From Paenibacillus lacisoli (lineage in GTDB: Bacteria; Bacillota; Bacilli; Paenibacillales; Paenibacillaceae), in NCBI RefSeq assembly GCF_030580655.1, contig NZ_JAUQTB010000006.1, positions 62,001 through 126,000 of the forward strand: a stretch of DNA of 64,000 nucleotides, written 5' to 3'. Shown here in pieces: positions 35,676 to 46,205 of this stretch. The stretch's first letter is position 1. The number at the start of each line of letters is the position of its first letter. The notes beneath the pieces are model-generated. The model worked only from the letters and a program-made list of their open reading frames with translations. It had not been told where the DNA came from and did not search any database. The translations under genes and the position numbers were made by a program.

Positions 35676-36321
35676 TCATCTCATTACTACAGCGAACAGC
35701 CAGTCGCCCATCTCGGAGGAGTACCGGATGCTCCGAACCAATATTCAATTCTCATCACTGGATGACCAGATGCAGGTCATTATGATCGTTTCTGCTGAAG
35801 CGGGTGAAGGGCGTACAACGACAATAGGTAATCTGGCCGTTACATATGCACAGGAAGGGAAAAGGGTACTGTTAATCGATACGGATCTTCGCAGACCTTC
35901 TTTGCATGACTTGTTCCATCTCCGCAATGTTGACGGACTGACTAACGTACTTGCTAACAAACAGACCTGGTCTGAGGTCATAAAGGATACGGATGTGGAG
36001 CATCTGCAATTAATGACCGCAGGTCCGATCCCGCCTAACCCTTCAGATATGCTCGGTTCCCGGAGACTTCGGGATCTGATTGCTGAATTGCGTGAAGTTT
36101 ATGACGTGATCCTGGTTGATTCACCTCCGCTTCTGGCGGCTACCGACGGATTTATTCTAAGCTCTGTCTGCGATGGTGTTGTGCTTGTCGTGAATGCAGG
36201 CAAGGCGAAGAAGGAAAATGTCAAAAAAGCCAAAGCAAGCTTGGAGAAAGTGAAAGCCCGTATTCTGGGAGTCGTATTAAATAATGCCACACGATACGAT
36301 GCGTATACCGCTAGCTTATAA
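35656..36321 (+). CDS. CpsD/CapB-type tyrosine kinase-like ATPase with altered Walker A
   Basis: 221 residues, bacterial tyrosine-kinase fold. Walker A' 'LLIDTDLRRPSLHDLF' and Walker B 'VILVDSPPLLAATDG' are normal. The P-loop reads SAEAGEGRTTT, with Arg53 (codon CGT) where the family has the invariant Lys of GEGKST. The C terminus ends RYDAYTASL, only two tyrosines instead of a long cluster. It may be weakly active or a regulatory pseudokinase. ATG 35656 is used (GAAGG just upstream); GTG 35644 is also possible. It follows and overlaps its Wzz-like activator gene. Confidence 0.85.
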   Translation: MPRSTSNHLITTANSQSPISEEYRMLRTNIQFSSLDDQMQVIMIVSAEAGEGRTTTIGNLAVTYAQEGKRVLLIDTDLRRPSLHDLFHLRNVDGLTNVLANKQTWSEVIKDTDVEHLQLMTAGPIPPNPSDMLGSRRLRDLIAELREVYDVILVDSPPLLAATDGFILSSVCDGVVLVVNAGKAKKENVKKAKASLEKVKARILGVVLNNATRYDAYTASL

Positions 36322-36676
36322 ACCTACAAATAAAACCATTTAAATGTAAATTATTTAACCCGAATTTTACAGTTTGAAACCGAGGAGGTCTACAAGCGCG
36401 TTCAGAAACAACGAGGCTCTCTTTCGGTTGGACTGTGTTGAAAAATAATGTCCGGTTTCATTTTTTTCATAGACCGGAGGGTAATGTCTACTGGACCTGT
36501 ATCACTGTAGGCACTCGGCTGTATTGTGGGCTCTTCCGGAGCCTTAGACGTAGATCGTCAAGGATGCAGCGTGAGGCCGGGTTAAATGCCCATTATCTGA
36601 AATGTTACAAGGTCGGCCGCTTCTGGCTAACCAGAAATGTGAAGACACAAAACTAATCGATAGGATGGATGGTCTC
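36322..36676 (+). ncRNA. Structured intercistronic leader, EAR-like position
   Basis: 355 bp between the kinase gene and galU hold no gene but several helices: CCGGT/ACCGG around a T-rich loop (36452-36456, 36473-36477), closing TCTAC/GTAGA (36487-36491, 36550-36554) and GGCTC-ttccg-GAGCC (36529-36543). In Bacillales EPS operons the EAR antitermination RNA sits at the corresponding place near the start of the operon. I cannot confirm its consensus from memory, so this is a positional hypothesis. Confidence 0.3.
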
Positions 36677-37582
36677 ATGAGAAAAGTAAAAAAAGCCATT
36701 ATTCCGGCTGCAGGCCTGGGTACCCGATTTTTGCCGGCTACCAAAGCTATGCCTAAGGAAATGCTGCCTATCGTAGACAAACCAACAATACAATATATTG
36801 TTGAAGAGGCAGTAGCGTCAGGAATCGAGGATATCATTATTGTGACCGGCAAAGGGAAGCGGGCGATCGAAGACCATTTCGATAATGCTTTTGAGCTTGA
36901 GCTTCACCTGATGGACAGAGGCAAGCTGGCTTTATTGGAAGAAGTGCGCAAGCCCTCTAACGTGGATATTCATTACATAAGGCAAAAAGAAGCACGGGGG
37001 CTCGGACATGCCGTATGGTGTGCCCGTAATTTTATTGGAGATGAACCTTTTGCGGTTCTGCTCGGTGATGACATCGTCGTGTCCGATGTACCCTGCACCC
37101 AGCAATTGATTGAACAGTATAACCGACTGGAGCGCTCCATAGTTGGAGTCCAGACCGTATTGCCTGAACATTGCGACCGTTATGGTATTATTGATCCTCT
37201 TGAAACTGAAGGAAGAGTATCCACCGTGAACCGTTTTGTAGAAAAACCTCCACGGGGTACAGCCCCGTCCAATCTGGCCATTATGGGCCGGTATGTTCTA
37301 AATCCTGAAATTTTCGATTATCTGGAGCAGCAGGAAATCGGTGCAGGTGGTGAAATCCAGCTGACCGATGCGATACATCGCCTGAATCAGGCACAGGGAG
37401 TCTATGCCTATGATTTTGAAGGCGTCCGTTATGATGTTGGGGAGAAGCTGGGCTTTATTCTGACCAGCGTTGATTTTGCACTGCGCAATCCTGAACTGCA
37501 GTCACAGCTGCTGCCAGCACTGGAAGCCGTTGTTGCGCGGGAGAAAGAAAGAAATCTTCTAAGTGTCAGGGGTGAAATGTAA
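36677..37582 (+). CDS. galU: UTP-glucose-1-phosphate uridylyltransferase
   Basis: 301 residues, makes UDP-glucose. The nucleotidyltransferase signature is '[30 protein letters not shown]', with 'VLLGDDIV' and '[18 protein letters not shown]'. ATG 36677 is chosen by homology (family proteins begin [13 protein letters not shown]); the ribosome site (GGATGG) is weak. Its stop overlaps the next start (TAATG). It supplies UDP-glucose to Ugd and glycosyltransferases of the locus. Confidence 0.95.
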   Translation: MRKVKKAIIPAAGLGTRFLPATKAMPKEMLPIVDKPTIQYIVEEAVASGIEDIIIVTGKGKRAIEDHFDNAFELELHLMDRGKLALLEEVRKPSNVDIHYIRQKEARGLGHAVWCARNFIGDEPFAVLLGDDIVVSDVPCTQQLIEQYNRLERSIVGVQTVLPEHCDRYGIIDPLETEGRVSTVNRFVEKPPRGTAPSNLAIMGRYVLNPEIFDYLEQQEIGAGGEIQLTDAIHRLNQAQGVYAYDFEGVRYDVGEKLGFILTSVDFALRNPELQSQLLPALEAVVAREKERNLLSVRGEM

Positions 37583-38283
37583 TGTCAGCATCTCCCGAAA
37601 CAGAAGTTGAATCCCTTATCGCTTCTGCTAGTGAGGTCTATATCGACGGAAGTGTGCTTGAGGCGAGCACACGTGTCAGTTCCTATATTTATTTCAAACG
37701 TATTCTCGATGTCTGCTGTGCCGCAGTCGGTCTGGTTGCTCTATCGGCTCTGCTGCTTGTGATCGCGGTTCTGATCAAGCTGGAAGACTGGAAGGGACCG
37801 GTTATCTTCTATCAGACCCGTGTAGGTAAGGACGGCAAGCATTTTAGAATGTACAAATTCCGTTCTATGGTTACCAATGCGGAGGCCCAGCTGGAGCAGC
37901 TTCTGGAGCATAACGAGATTCAGGGAGCCATGTTTAAGATGAAGGAGGATCCGCGTGTCACCCGTGTCGGCCGGTTTATCCGCAGGACCAGTCTGGATGA
38001 ACTGCCACAGCTTTTCAATGTGCTGAAAGGGGATATGAGTCTGGTAGGACCCCGGCCTGCGCTGCCGAGAGAAGTCGAAGAGTACTCGCCATATGATAAA
38101 CAAAGACTTCTCGTAACACCGGGTTGTACAGGTTTATGGCAGGTAAGCGGACGCAATCATCTAACTTTTCATGAAATGGTACGCCTTGATCTGGATTATA
38201 TCTGCAACCGCAGCATCCTGCTCGATATCAAAATTATATTGAAGACGTTCCGGGTTCTGCTGGGCTCAAAGGATGCGTACTGA
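37582..38283 (+). CDS. Initiating sugar transferase (WcaJ/EpsL-like)
   Basis: 233 residues, single-TM polyprenyl-phosphate hexose-1-phosphate transferase that puts the first sugar on undecaprenyl phosphate. The TM/re-entrant helix is at ~48-68. '[21 protein letters not shown]', '[26 protein letters not shown]' and 'GLWQVSGRN' are signature motifs. It is shorter than WcaJ because it lacks the N-terminal multi-TM domain. It overlaps galU by one base. Confidence 0.93.
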   Translation: MSASPETEVESLIASASEVYIDGSVLEASTRVSSYIYFKRILDVCCAAVGLVALSALLLVIAVLIKLEDWKGPVIFYQTRVGKDGKHFRMYKFRSMVTNAEAQLEQLLEHNEIQGAMFKMKEDPRVTRVGRFIRRTSLDELPQLFNVLKGDMSLVGPRPALPREVEEYSPYDKQRLLVTPGCTGLWQVSGRNHLTFHEMVRLDLDYICNRSILLDIKIILKTFRVLLGSKDAY

Positions 38284-38307
38284 ATCTATGAAAATAGAGG
38301 TGTGAAG

Positions 38308-39246
38308 ATGGAGCTGAATTCAAAAATTTATGTAGCCGGTCATAAGGGACTGGTCGGTTCTGCCATTCTGCGGGCATTGCAGGAGCAGGGCTACTCCCAG
38401 CTTGTCTATCGTACCAGCTCCGAGCTGGATCTGCGGGATAAGGCGGCAGTGGACGAATTTTTTGCCCAAGAGGAGATTGATTATGTCTTCCTGGCAGCCG
38501 CCAAGGTCGGGGGCATCGTAGCCAACCATGAATATCCGGCTGACTTTATCCGCGACAATCTGCAGATCCAGACGAATGTGATTGATGCAGCATACCGTTA
38601 TGGTGCCAGAAAGCTGCTTTTCCTGGGCTCGACGTGCATCTATCCGAAGCTGTCACCCCAGCCCATCAAGGAAGAATATCTTCTGACCGGTGAACTGGAG
38701 AAAACCAACGAGCCTTATGCCATTGCCAAAATTGCGGGGATCACCATGTGTCAATCCTATAACCGCCAATATGGCACACGGTTTATCTCAGCGATGCCTA
38801 CGAACATGTACGGTCCCAATGATAACTTTGATCTCCATACGTCTCATGTGCTTCCGGCACTGCTGCGTAAATTTCATGAAGCGAAGGAACAGGGGCTGCC
38901 CTCCGTGGAGGTCTGGGGTACGGGAAGCCCGCGGAGAGAGTTCCTGCACTCCGATGATTTGGCTGATGCCTGCCTGTTCCTGATGAACCATTATGAAGGC
39001 GATGAGATTGTGAACATTGGAGTGGGGGAAGACATCTCGATCCGCGAATTGGCCGAACTGGTCAGCCGAATTGTCGGTTATCAAGGCCAAATCGAGTTCA
39101 ATACTTCTTATCCGGACGGTACGCCGCGGAAGCTCGTGGATGTCTCCCGGATTCATGCACTGGGCTGGGCGGCGCGGATCTCTCTCGAAGAGGGGATTAC
39201 GTCGGTATATGATGCTTATCAAAAAGAGGCACTGGTTCAAAATTAG
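38308..39246 (+). CDS. fcl: GDP-L-fucose synthase
   Basis: 312-residue extended SDR that converts GDP-4-keto-6-deoxymannose to GDP-L-fucose. It has GxxGxxG-type '[12 protein letters not shown]', 'LGSTCIYPK' and catalytic YAIAK, plus the family segment '[27 protein letters not shown]'. ATG 38308 is 7 bases after GAGG. It works with gmd directly downstream; here fcl precedes gmd. Confidence 0.95.
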   Translation: MELNSKIYVAGHKGLVGSAILRALQEQGYSQLVYRTSSELDLRDKAAVDEFFAQEEIDYVFLAAAKVGGIVANHEYPADFIRDNLQIQTNVIDAAYRYGARKLLFLGSTCIYPKLSPQPIKEEYLLTGELEKTNEPYAIAKIAGITMCQSYNRQYGTRFISAMPTNMYGPNDNFDLHTSHVLPALLRKFHEAKEQGLPSVEVWGTGSPRREFLHSDDLADACLFLMNHYEGDEIVNIGVGEDISIRELAELVSRIVGYQGQIEFNTSYPDGTPRKLVDVSRIHALGWAARISLEEGITSVYDAYQKEALVQN

Positions 39247-39279
39247 CAGCAGCAAGCTGGACTTAAAAATAGAATCTGA

Positions 39280-40284
<1,005 letters not shown>

Positions 40285-40299
40285 TCGGGTTCCGAGGAA

Positions 40300-41631
40300 A
40301 TGAACAAATCCGTGGAACTTCTCGGTAAAATATTTAAAGGCAATTTCTCAGCCCTTCTCGCAGGCAACCTGATCTATGCTGCATCCCAGTGGGGCATGAT
40401 CATGTCGATTGCCAAATTGGGCAATCCCGCGATGGTGGGGCAATTTTCCCTGGCTCTTGCTCTCATCGCTCCCCTGATTCTGTTCAGTAATTTTCAGCTT
40501 CGTAATTTTCAGGCTACCGATGCCAAAGACGAGTACGCATTTACAGAATATTTCCGGCTGCGAATGCTCATGAGTATTCTGTCGCTGCTGTGCGTTGCTG
40601 TGATTGCGGTCTCGGGGGACTACTCGTCTGTATTGCGGCTTGTCATTCTCTTCGTGGGAATATCCAAGGTTATTGAGTCTGTCTCTGATATCATTTTTGG
40701 CTTGTTTCAAAAGCATGAACAAATGCACTGGATCGCCAGATCCATGATTATGAAAGGTTTGTCCTCCGTTGCTGTACTGTCAGTAGTATTACTGCTGACA
40801 GACAGCATTGTCTGGTCTGTGGTGGGGATGTCGTGTGCCTGGCTGCTGATTCTGGTCTTGTATGATATCAGAAACGCTATCCGTGTACTGAAACAGTTGT
40901 ACAGCAGAACAGGTCAGCAGAAAAAATATTTTTGGGAACAAGTCAATCTGCGGCGGATCTGGAAACTGGGCTTACTCACGATTCCGCTTGGAATTGTTGC
41001 AACCCTGGACTCGCTGATGAATAATATCCCGCGCTATCGGCTGCAGGCTTTTGGCGGGGAGGAAATGCTCGGTTATTATGCTGCTATTGCATATATCATG
41101 GTAGCGGGCGGTACCTTCATTACTGCATTAATACAAGCGTTCAGTCCTAAGTTGTCTGTTCTGTATCATCAGCATCTGGATCGATTCCGAAAAGATCTGC
41201 TGAAGCTGTCCTTTCTCGCAGGATGTATAGGAATCACAGGTATTCTAATCTCTTTGGCTGCCGGCAGGCCTATACTCAATCTGCTGTACAGCAAGGAATA
41301 CGGACAGCACAGCGAGATTCTCACGATTATTATGCTTGCCAGTACCATCTGGTTCATATCCAGCTGTCTGGGGGCAGGGTTAACAATATCGCGAAATATG
41401 AATGTACAAGTACCGATCTATGTTGTGTCCTGTGCATCCGTGTTTGTGTCTGCTTTTTTCCTGATTCCCGGCTATGGTATGTCTGGCGCAGCCTGGAGCA
41501 TCGTCATAGGAATGCTGGTAAGAGGGGTCAGCATCGCTGTAAGTCTGTTCATTGTCATTCGAAGAAAGATGGCTGCTCAGCCTATAGCCAAGCCGGGTGA
41601 AGCCGTTCTTAACCAGCAGAGCAGCAATTGA
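40300..41631 (+). CDS. Oligosaccharide flippase (Wzx-like, MOP superfamily)
   Basis: 443 residues, about 12 TM helices, polysaccharide-synthesis type ('NLIYAASQWGMIMSIAKLGNPAMVGQFSLALAL'). It would flip the lipid-linked repeat unit outward. It begins 15 bp after gmd with GAGG close to the ATG. Its presence implies a Wzx/Wzy-dependent pathway, yet no Wzy lies within the locus; see the minus-strand gene at 28452-29765. Confidence 0.9.
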   Translation: MNKSVELLGKIFKGNFSALLAGNLIYAASQWGMIMSIAKLGNPAMVGQFSLALALIAPLILFSNFQLRNFQATDAKDEYAFTEYFRLRMLMSILSLLCVAVIAVSGDYSSVLRLVILFVGISKVIESVSDIIFGLFQKHEQMHWIARSMIMKGLSSVAVLSVVLLLTDSIVWSVVGMSCAWLLILVLYDIRNAIRVLKQLYSRTGQQKKYFWEQVNLRRIWKLGLLTIPLGIVATLDSLMNNIPRYRLQAFGGEEMLGYYAAIAYIMVAGGTFITALIQAFSPKLSVLYHQHLDRFRKDLLKLSFLAGCIGITGILISLAAGRPILNLLYSKEYGQHSEILTIIMLASTIWFISSCLGAGLTISRNMNVQVPIYVVSCASVFVSAFFLIPGYGMSGAAWSIVIGMLVRGVSIAVSLFIVIRRKMAAQPIAKPGEAVLNQQSSN

Positions 41632-41682
41632 CTGACAGGGTGCTGGAGATTCACTGGAGATTCATTGTGTAGGAGGCCAATC

Positions 41683-42894
41683 ATGAAAATATTGCACGTA
41701 ATCGCCAACCTGGCACCAAGGTACGGAGGGCCGGCCAAGGCGGGACTGGAGATGTCGAGCGCCTTGGCCAGACTTGGGCATGACGTAACGATCTTCACCA
41801 CTAACCAGGATGGGGCCGGTGTGCTGGATGTACCGGTGAATAAGCCGGTGGTACAGGATGGTGTAACCATTCGTTATTTTCCGGTTCAATTTCCGAAGTT
41901 CTGGCGCACCTCATCTTCTATGGCCAAGGCGCTGAGAGAAGAAATGAGGCAGTATGATATCGTCCACATTCATTCCATCTATCTGTTTCACGGAATGGTG
42001 GCCGGACACTACGCCCGCAAATATAAAATCCCATATATTATCCGTCCTCACGGTACGCTGGATCCTGTTATGTATGCACGTCATCGTTACCGTAAGAAGG
42101 TGATGGAGCTGCTGTTCGAGAACCGCAACATCCGAAAAGCGGACGCTCTGCATTATACAACTGAAGAAGAAATGATTCTGGCCCGGCCTTATGTCTTCGA
42201 TAGTCCGGGTTTTGTTGTGCCTAACGGGCTGAACAGCGCGGATTACAGCCAGCTTCCGGCGGAAGGAACTTTTCGCAGCACAATAAAAGGGCTGGGCACC
42301 AAGAAAATGATTTTGTTCCTGGGACGGGTGAACTTCAAAAAGGGGCTGGACATTCTGGTGCAGTCCTTCCGGATCGTGCACCGCCAGCATCCGGATTCGA
42401 TGCTGATCATTGCCGGACCTGACGATGATAATTATGCGAAGAAAGTTCAGGGCTGGATTGACGAGGCCGGTCTGACGGAGCATGTGAAATTTATCGGTAT
42501 GGTCACCGGTGAAGCCAAGCATGCGGTTCTGCGGGATGCGGATATGTTCGTGCTGCCTTCGTATTCCGAGAATTTCGGCATTTCGGTCATTGAGGCGATG
42601 GCCTGCGGTATTCCGGTAGTAATCTCTGACAAGGTCAATATTTGGAGAGAGATTGTAGCGAATGAAGCGGGGCTTGCTGCTCCTTGCGACCCTGAGGCCT
42701 TCGCCGGCCAGATGAGTGCCCTGCTGTCTGACCCTGAACGGCTGACACGGACAGGAGAGAAAGCGGAACAGATGGTCAAGGACTACTACGAATGGGACAG
42801 CATCAGCCGTCTGCTGGATCAGCAGTACAGACATATCCTCAAAGACAACGTATCTGCGGCGGGCACGCCGTGGATGGGTGTAACCGATGTGTAG
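41683..42894 (+). CDS. Glycosyltransferase family 4
   Basis: 403-residue GT-B retaining glycosyltransferase. The N-terminal acceptor domain has 'NLAPRYGGPAKAGLEMSSALARLGHDV'. The C-terminal domain contains 'LFLGRVNFKKGLDILVQSF' and the E-x7-E motif in 'SENFGISVIEAMACGIPVVISD'. AGGAGG precedes ATG 41683. Adds one sugar of the repeat unit; donor unknown. Confidence 0.92.
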   Translation: MKILHVIANLAPRYGGPAKAGLEMSSALARLGHDVTIFTTNQDGAGVLDVPVNKPVVQDGVTIRYFPVQFPKFWRTSSSMAKALREEMRQYDIVHIHSIYLFHGMVAGHYARKYKIPYIIRPHGTLDPVMYARHRYRKKVMELLFENRNIRKADALHYTTEEEMILARPYVFDSPGFVVPNGLNSADYSQLPAEGTFRSTIKGLGTKKMILFLGRVNFKKGLDILVQSFRIVHRQHPDSMLIIAGPDDDNYAKKVQGWIDEAGLTEHVKFIGMVTGEAKHAVLRDADMFVLPSYSENFGISVIEAMACGIPVVISDKVNIWREIVANEAGLAAPCDPEAFAGQMSALLSDPERLTRTGEKAEQMVKDYYEWDSISRLLDQQYRHILKDNVSAAGTPWMGVTDV

Positions 42895-42908
42895 GGAAGG
42901 GGATCCGC

Positions 42909-43547
42909 ATGAACACTCTTCCGAATAAGGTCCGGCTGGACCGCTACGATCAGAGCTGGTATTCCCGCGGCCGCGGCGGCATGATCGTGCTGCTCTGGTG
43001 GTTCATCCAGGGCACCCTGTTCCGTTTTTCTCTGCATCCGATGTACCGATGGAGAGCTTTCCTGCTGCGTCTCTTCGGGGCCGACGTTGGCAGGGGCGTG
43101 CAGGTCCGCTCCACAGCAAAGTTTACCTATCCCTGGAAGGTCAGGATTGGCGAGTACAGCTGGATCGGAGATCATGTAGAATTCTACAGCCTGGACGAAA
43201 TTCAGGTCGGCAGTCACTGTGTCATTTCGCAGAACAGCTACTTATGCACCGGTTCCCATAATATCCGTGACCCGCATTTCGGGCTGGTTACGAAGCCGAT
43301 TACGATTGGTGATGGCGCGTGGATAGCGAGTGATGTCTTTGTCTACCCTGGCGTGGACATTGGGGTAATGGGCGCCGTTGCGGCCCGAAGTACGGTGACC
43401 CGTAATGTGCCTAGTAACGAGATTCATGCCGGGACGCCGGCTTCTTTTGTGAAACATCGCTTTCTTGAAGATTCCGAAGAAATGCATGATCCTGCCCGGG
43501 AAACGCAGCAGACCAGCCGGGCTGTAATGAAAGAGGTTATGGGATGA
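42909..43547 (+). CDS. Left-handed beta-helix acetyltransferase (WcaF-like)
   Basis: 212 residues. Hexapeptide-repeat fold in the C-terminal two thirds ('VISQNSYLCTGSHNIRDPHFGLVTKPITIGDGAWI') and the WcaF-type N-terminal region ('LDRYDQSWYSRGRGG'). It probably O-acetylates the polymer or a lipid-linked intermediate. GGGAAGGGG precedes ATG 42909. Its stop overlaps the next start (ATGA). Confidence 0.9.
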   Translation: MNTLPNKVRLDRYDQSWYSRGRGGMIVLLWWFIQGTLFRFSLHPMYRWRAFLLRLFGADVGRGVQVRSTAKFTYPWKVRIGEYSWIGDHVEFYSLDEIQVGSHCVISQNSYLCTGSHNIRDPHFGLVTKPITIGDGAWIASDVFVYPGVDIGVMGAVAARSTVTRNVPSNEIHAGTPASFVKHRFLEDSEEMHDPARETQQTSRAVMKEVMG

Positions 43548-44827
43548 AACCGAATATCGTATTTGTCATTAATTATTTTTATCCGGATTACGCGTCTACA
43601 GGCCAGATTCTGACCGAGCTGTGCCTTCATCTTCAGCATGACTTCAATATTACGGTGATTGCGGCCCGTCCCGGCGGATATAACGAACAAGGAGTGCGGA
43701 CGGGCAAAAGGGTCGAGGAAAGCCGGCTTGAGAATATCCGTATTCTTCATATTGCCCTTCCCAACGTGAATAAAAATTCCATGTCGAGCAGGCTGCGATA
43801 CATCGCAGCCTATTTTTTTCAGGCTGTCCTGCTGCTGCTTCGGCAGCGCAAGGTGGATTTTGTCTATACCATTTCACAGCCGCCGATTCTGGGAGGGACG
43901 ATTGGCACAATCGGTAAGTGGCTAAAACGCGCCAAGCACATCTATAATATTCAGGATTTTAACCCTGAGCAGGCCGAAGCGGTAGGCTTCAGCAGCCCGC
44001 TGATGATCAAGCTTGCACGTGCGGTAGACATCTTCAACTGCCGTATGGCAACCCACATTATTACCGTTGGTTATGACATGAAGGAGACCCTGGAGAAACG
44101 GTTTAACTACCACAAGGTGCCTGATAACACAGTAATCCATAACTGGACGAATGAAGAGGAGATCGTGCCGCTGCCCAAGACGCATCCGCGTGTAGCGGAT
44201 TTTATTGCTGCCCATGGACTGGAAGGCAAGTTCATTGTCATGTATTCCGGCAATCTGGGCTTGTATTATGACCTTGAGAATCTGGTGAGATATACGGATC
44301 AATTTAGAGACTTTAAGGATATGGTCTTTGTATTTATCGGCGACGGTGCTGTGAAGAAGAAGATGCAGCAGGTGGTCGAGAAGCTTGGTGTCGATCAGGT
44401 CCGCTTCCTGCCTTATCAGCCGAAGGAAGACCTGGTATATTCCCTGAATGCGGCGGATGTCCATCTTGTTGTGAATCAGAAGGGAATCAAGGGCGTGTCT
44501 GTGCCGAGCAAAATTTACGGTGTCATGGCCGCAGGTAAGCCTGTCCTCGGTGTCCTGGAGGAAGGCAGCGAAGCCTACCGGCTGATTGAGCTGAGCGGAA
44601 ACGGGATGCTGGTGGAGCCCCAGCAGTATGATCAATTTGTCAAAAGTATGAAAAACATGTATCTGCTTGACCGTGAACAGCTGCGCAGGATGGGAGGGCG
44701 CGGGCGCACCTACCTGGAGAAGCATCTTCGGCGCGAAACGTCGATGGAGAAGTACCGTGTGCTGCTCCGGCAGCTGGCGGACAGTCCGAAGCCTCATACG
44801 TATTCCGAGATGGAGGTGCCTCGATGA
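43544..44827 (+). CDS. Glycosyltransferase family 4 (WcaI-like)
   Basis: 427 residues, GT-B fold, resembling colanic-acid glycosyltransferase WcaI: 'VINYFYPDYASTGQILTELCLHL' and 'YTISQPPILGGTIGTIGKWLKR' early, then 'VMYSGNLGLYYDLENLVRY' and the C-terminal donor site 'VPSKIYGVMAAGKPVLGVLEEGSEA'. It overlaps both neighbours by 4 bp, so translation is coupled. Confidence 0.92.
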   Translation: MKPNIVFVINYFYPDYASTGQILTELCLHLQHDFNITVIAARPGGYNEQGVRTGKRVEESRLENIRILHIALPNVNKNSMSSRLRYIAAYFFQAVLLLLRQRKVDFVYTISQPPILGGTIGTIGKWLKRAKHIYNIQDFNPEQAEAVGFSSPLMIKLARAVDIFNCRMATHIITVGYDMKETLEKRFNYHKVPDNTVIHNWTNEEEIVPLPKTHPRVADFIAAHGLEGKFIVMYSGNLGLYYDLENLVRYTDQFRDFKDMVFVFIGDGAVKKKMQQVVEKLGVDQVRFLPYQPKEDLVYSLNAADVHLVVNQKGIKGVSVPSKIYGVMAAGKPVLGVLEEGSEAYRLIELSGNGMLVEPQQYDQFVKSMKNMYLLDREQLRRMGGRGRTYLEKHLRRETSMEKYRVLLRQLADSPKPHTYSEMEVPR

Positions 44828-46188
44828 GATTAGTGTTATTATCCGGCGGCTCGGGCAAGCGCTTATGGCCGCTGTCCAATGACGCCCGCTCCAAGCAATT
44901 CCTGAAAGTGCTGGAGAATGAGAACCGTGAGCATGTCTCCATGGTTCAACGGGTATGGCATCAGCTTAAGGCTACGGGGCTCAGCCGCTCAAGCATGATT
45001 GCTACCGGCAAAGCTCAAGTCGAGATCATGCAGGCCCAGGTAGGTTATGATGTGCCGCTGCTGATTGAACCGGAGCGGAGGGATACCTTTCCGGCGATCG
45101 CACTGGCGGCAGCTTATCTGTATTCGGTAGAAGGGATTGCGCTGAATGAGACGGTGGCCATCCTGCCGGTGGATCCTTACGTGGAGGATCACTTCTTTGA
45201 AGTTGTCAAAAGTCTTGACGGAATCCTGCAAGCCAGCGGGGCTGACCTGGCACTGATTGGCGTTCAGCCGACCTATAACTCTTCCAAGTATGGTTACATG
45301 ATCCCGGAGAAGGAGGTAGACAGCGCCTCGTACCGCCGGGTGGCCCGTTTTCAGGAGAAACCGAGCGAAGAGGAAGCGGAGCTGCTGATTACAGCAGGTG
45401 CCCTATGGAACTGCGGTGTATTCGCCTTCAAGCTGGACTATCTGATTACACTGCTGGAGCAGAAGGGGCTTCCCATCCATTACGAAGCGATGCTCAAGCA
45501 TTATGATACGCTGCCGAAGATCAGCTTTGACTATGAGGTCGTGGAACAAGCAGAGAAAGTGGTTGCTGTTCCTTACGAGGGATACTGGAAGGACCTCGGG
45601 ACCTGGAATACGCTCACGGAAGAGATGGGGAGCTGTCAGATGGGCAAGGGGATTCTGAGCAGCGACTGCGAGAACACCCACCTGATTAACGAGACCGACA
45701 TCCCGGTCACCGTTCTCGGTGTCTCCAACATTGTTGTGGCTGCCAGTCCGGACGGTATTCTGGTTACGGACAAAAGCTCAAGCCCGCGAATTAAGGACCT
45801 GATTAATTTCAATCAGGGGCCGATGTATGAAGAGCGCGAATGGGGCTGGAGCAAAATTCTGGACACCCAGGCCTATGGCGACGGCAGCCGTGTGGTAACC
45901 CGGCGGATCAGCCTTCAGGCCGGCAAAAATCTCGGCTACCGCCTGAATCGTACCTGCCAGGAGGTATGGACGATTGTAAAGGGAGAGGCTGAGTTTATTC
46001 ACAATGGGAATCTGATGCGGGTACAGTCCGGCAACGTGCTGCATATTCCGGCCAAAACGATGCACGGCATCCGTGCCTTTGATGATGTGGAGTTCATTGC
46101 TGTACAGACTGGACCGGATATTTCAGAAGGGGATGCCATTGAACTGTATAAAGACTGGTCCGAAATTGAAAGGCACTGTGCCAAGTAG
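44824..46188 (+). CDS. manC: Mannose-1-phosphate guanylyltransferase with cupin domain
   Basis: 454 residues, makes GDP-mannose. The nucleotidyltransferase domain begins 'LLSGGSGKRLWPLSNDARSKQFLK'; 'ILPVDPYVEDHFF' and the 'GYWKDLGTWNTLTEEM' segment follow. The C-terminal cupin ('NRTCQEVWTIVKGEAEF') would be the isomerase-type domain of bifunctional ManC. No phosphomannomutase is present nearby. Overlaps the preceding gene by 4 bp. Confidence 0.92.
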   Translation: MRLVLLSGGSGKRLWPLSNDARSKQFLKVLENENREHVSMVQRVWHQLKATGLSRSSMIATGKAQVEIMQAQVGYDVPLLIEPERRDTFPAIALAAAYLYSVEGIALNETVAILPVDPYVEDHFFEVVKSLDGILQASGADLALIGVQPTYNSSKYGYMIPEKEVDSASYRRVARFQEKPSEEEAELLITAGALWNCGVFAFKLDYLITLLEQKGLPIHYEAMLKHYDTLPKISFDYEVVEQAEKVVAVPYEGYWKDLGTWNTLTEEMGSCQMGKGILSSDCENTHLINETDIPVTVLGVSNIVVAASPDGILVTDKSSSPRIKDLINFNQGPMYEEREWGWSKILDTQAYGDGSRVVTRRISLQAGKNLGYRLNRTCQEVWTIVKGEAEFIHNGNLMRVQSGNVLHIPAKTMHGIRAFDDVEFIAVQTGPDISEGDAIELYKDWSEIERHCAK

Positions 46189-46205
46189 CGGATGGCGATT
46201 CGTTG

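Noticed and set aside
36293..36307. GATACGATGCGTATA, similar to the Xre-type operators
   Set aside because: It lies inside the kinase coding sequence (residues RYDAY) with no promoter next to it, so coincidence is likely; it could be kept as a weak sixth site if binding data exist.
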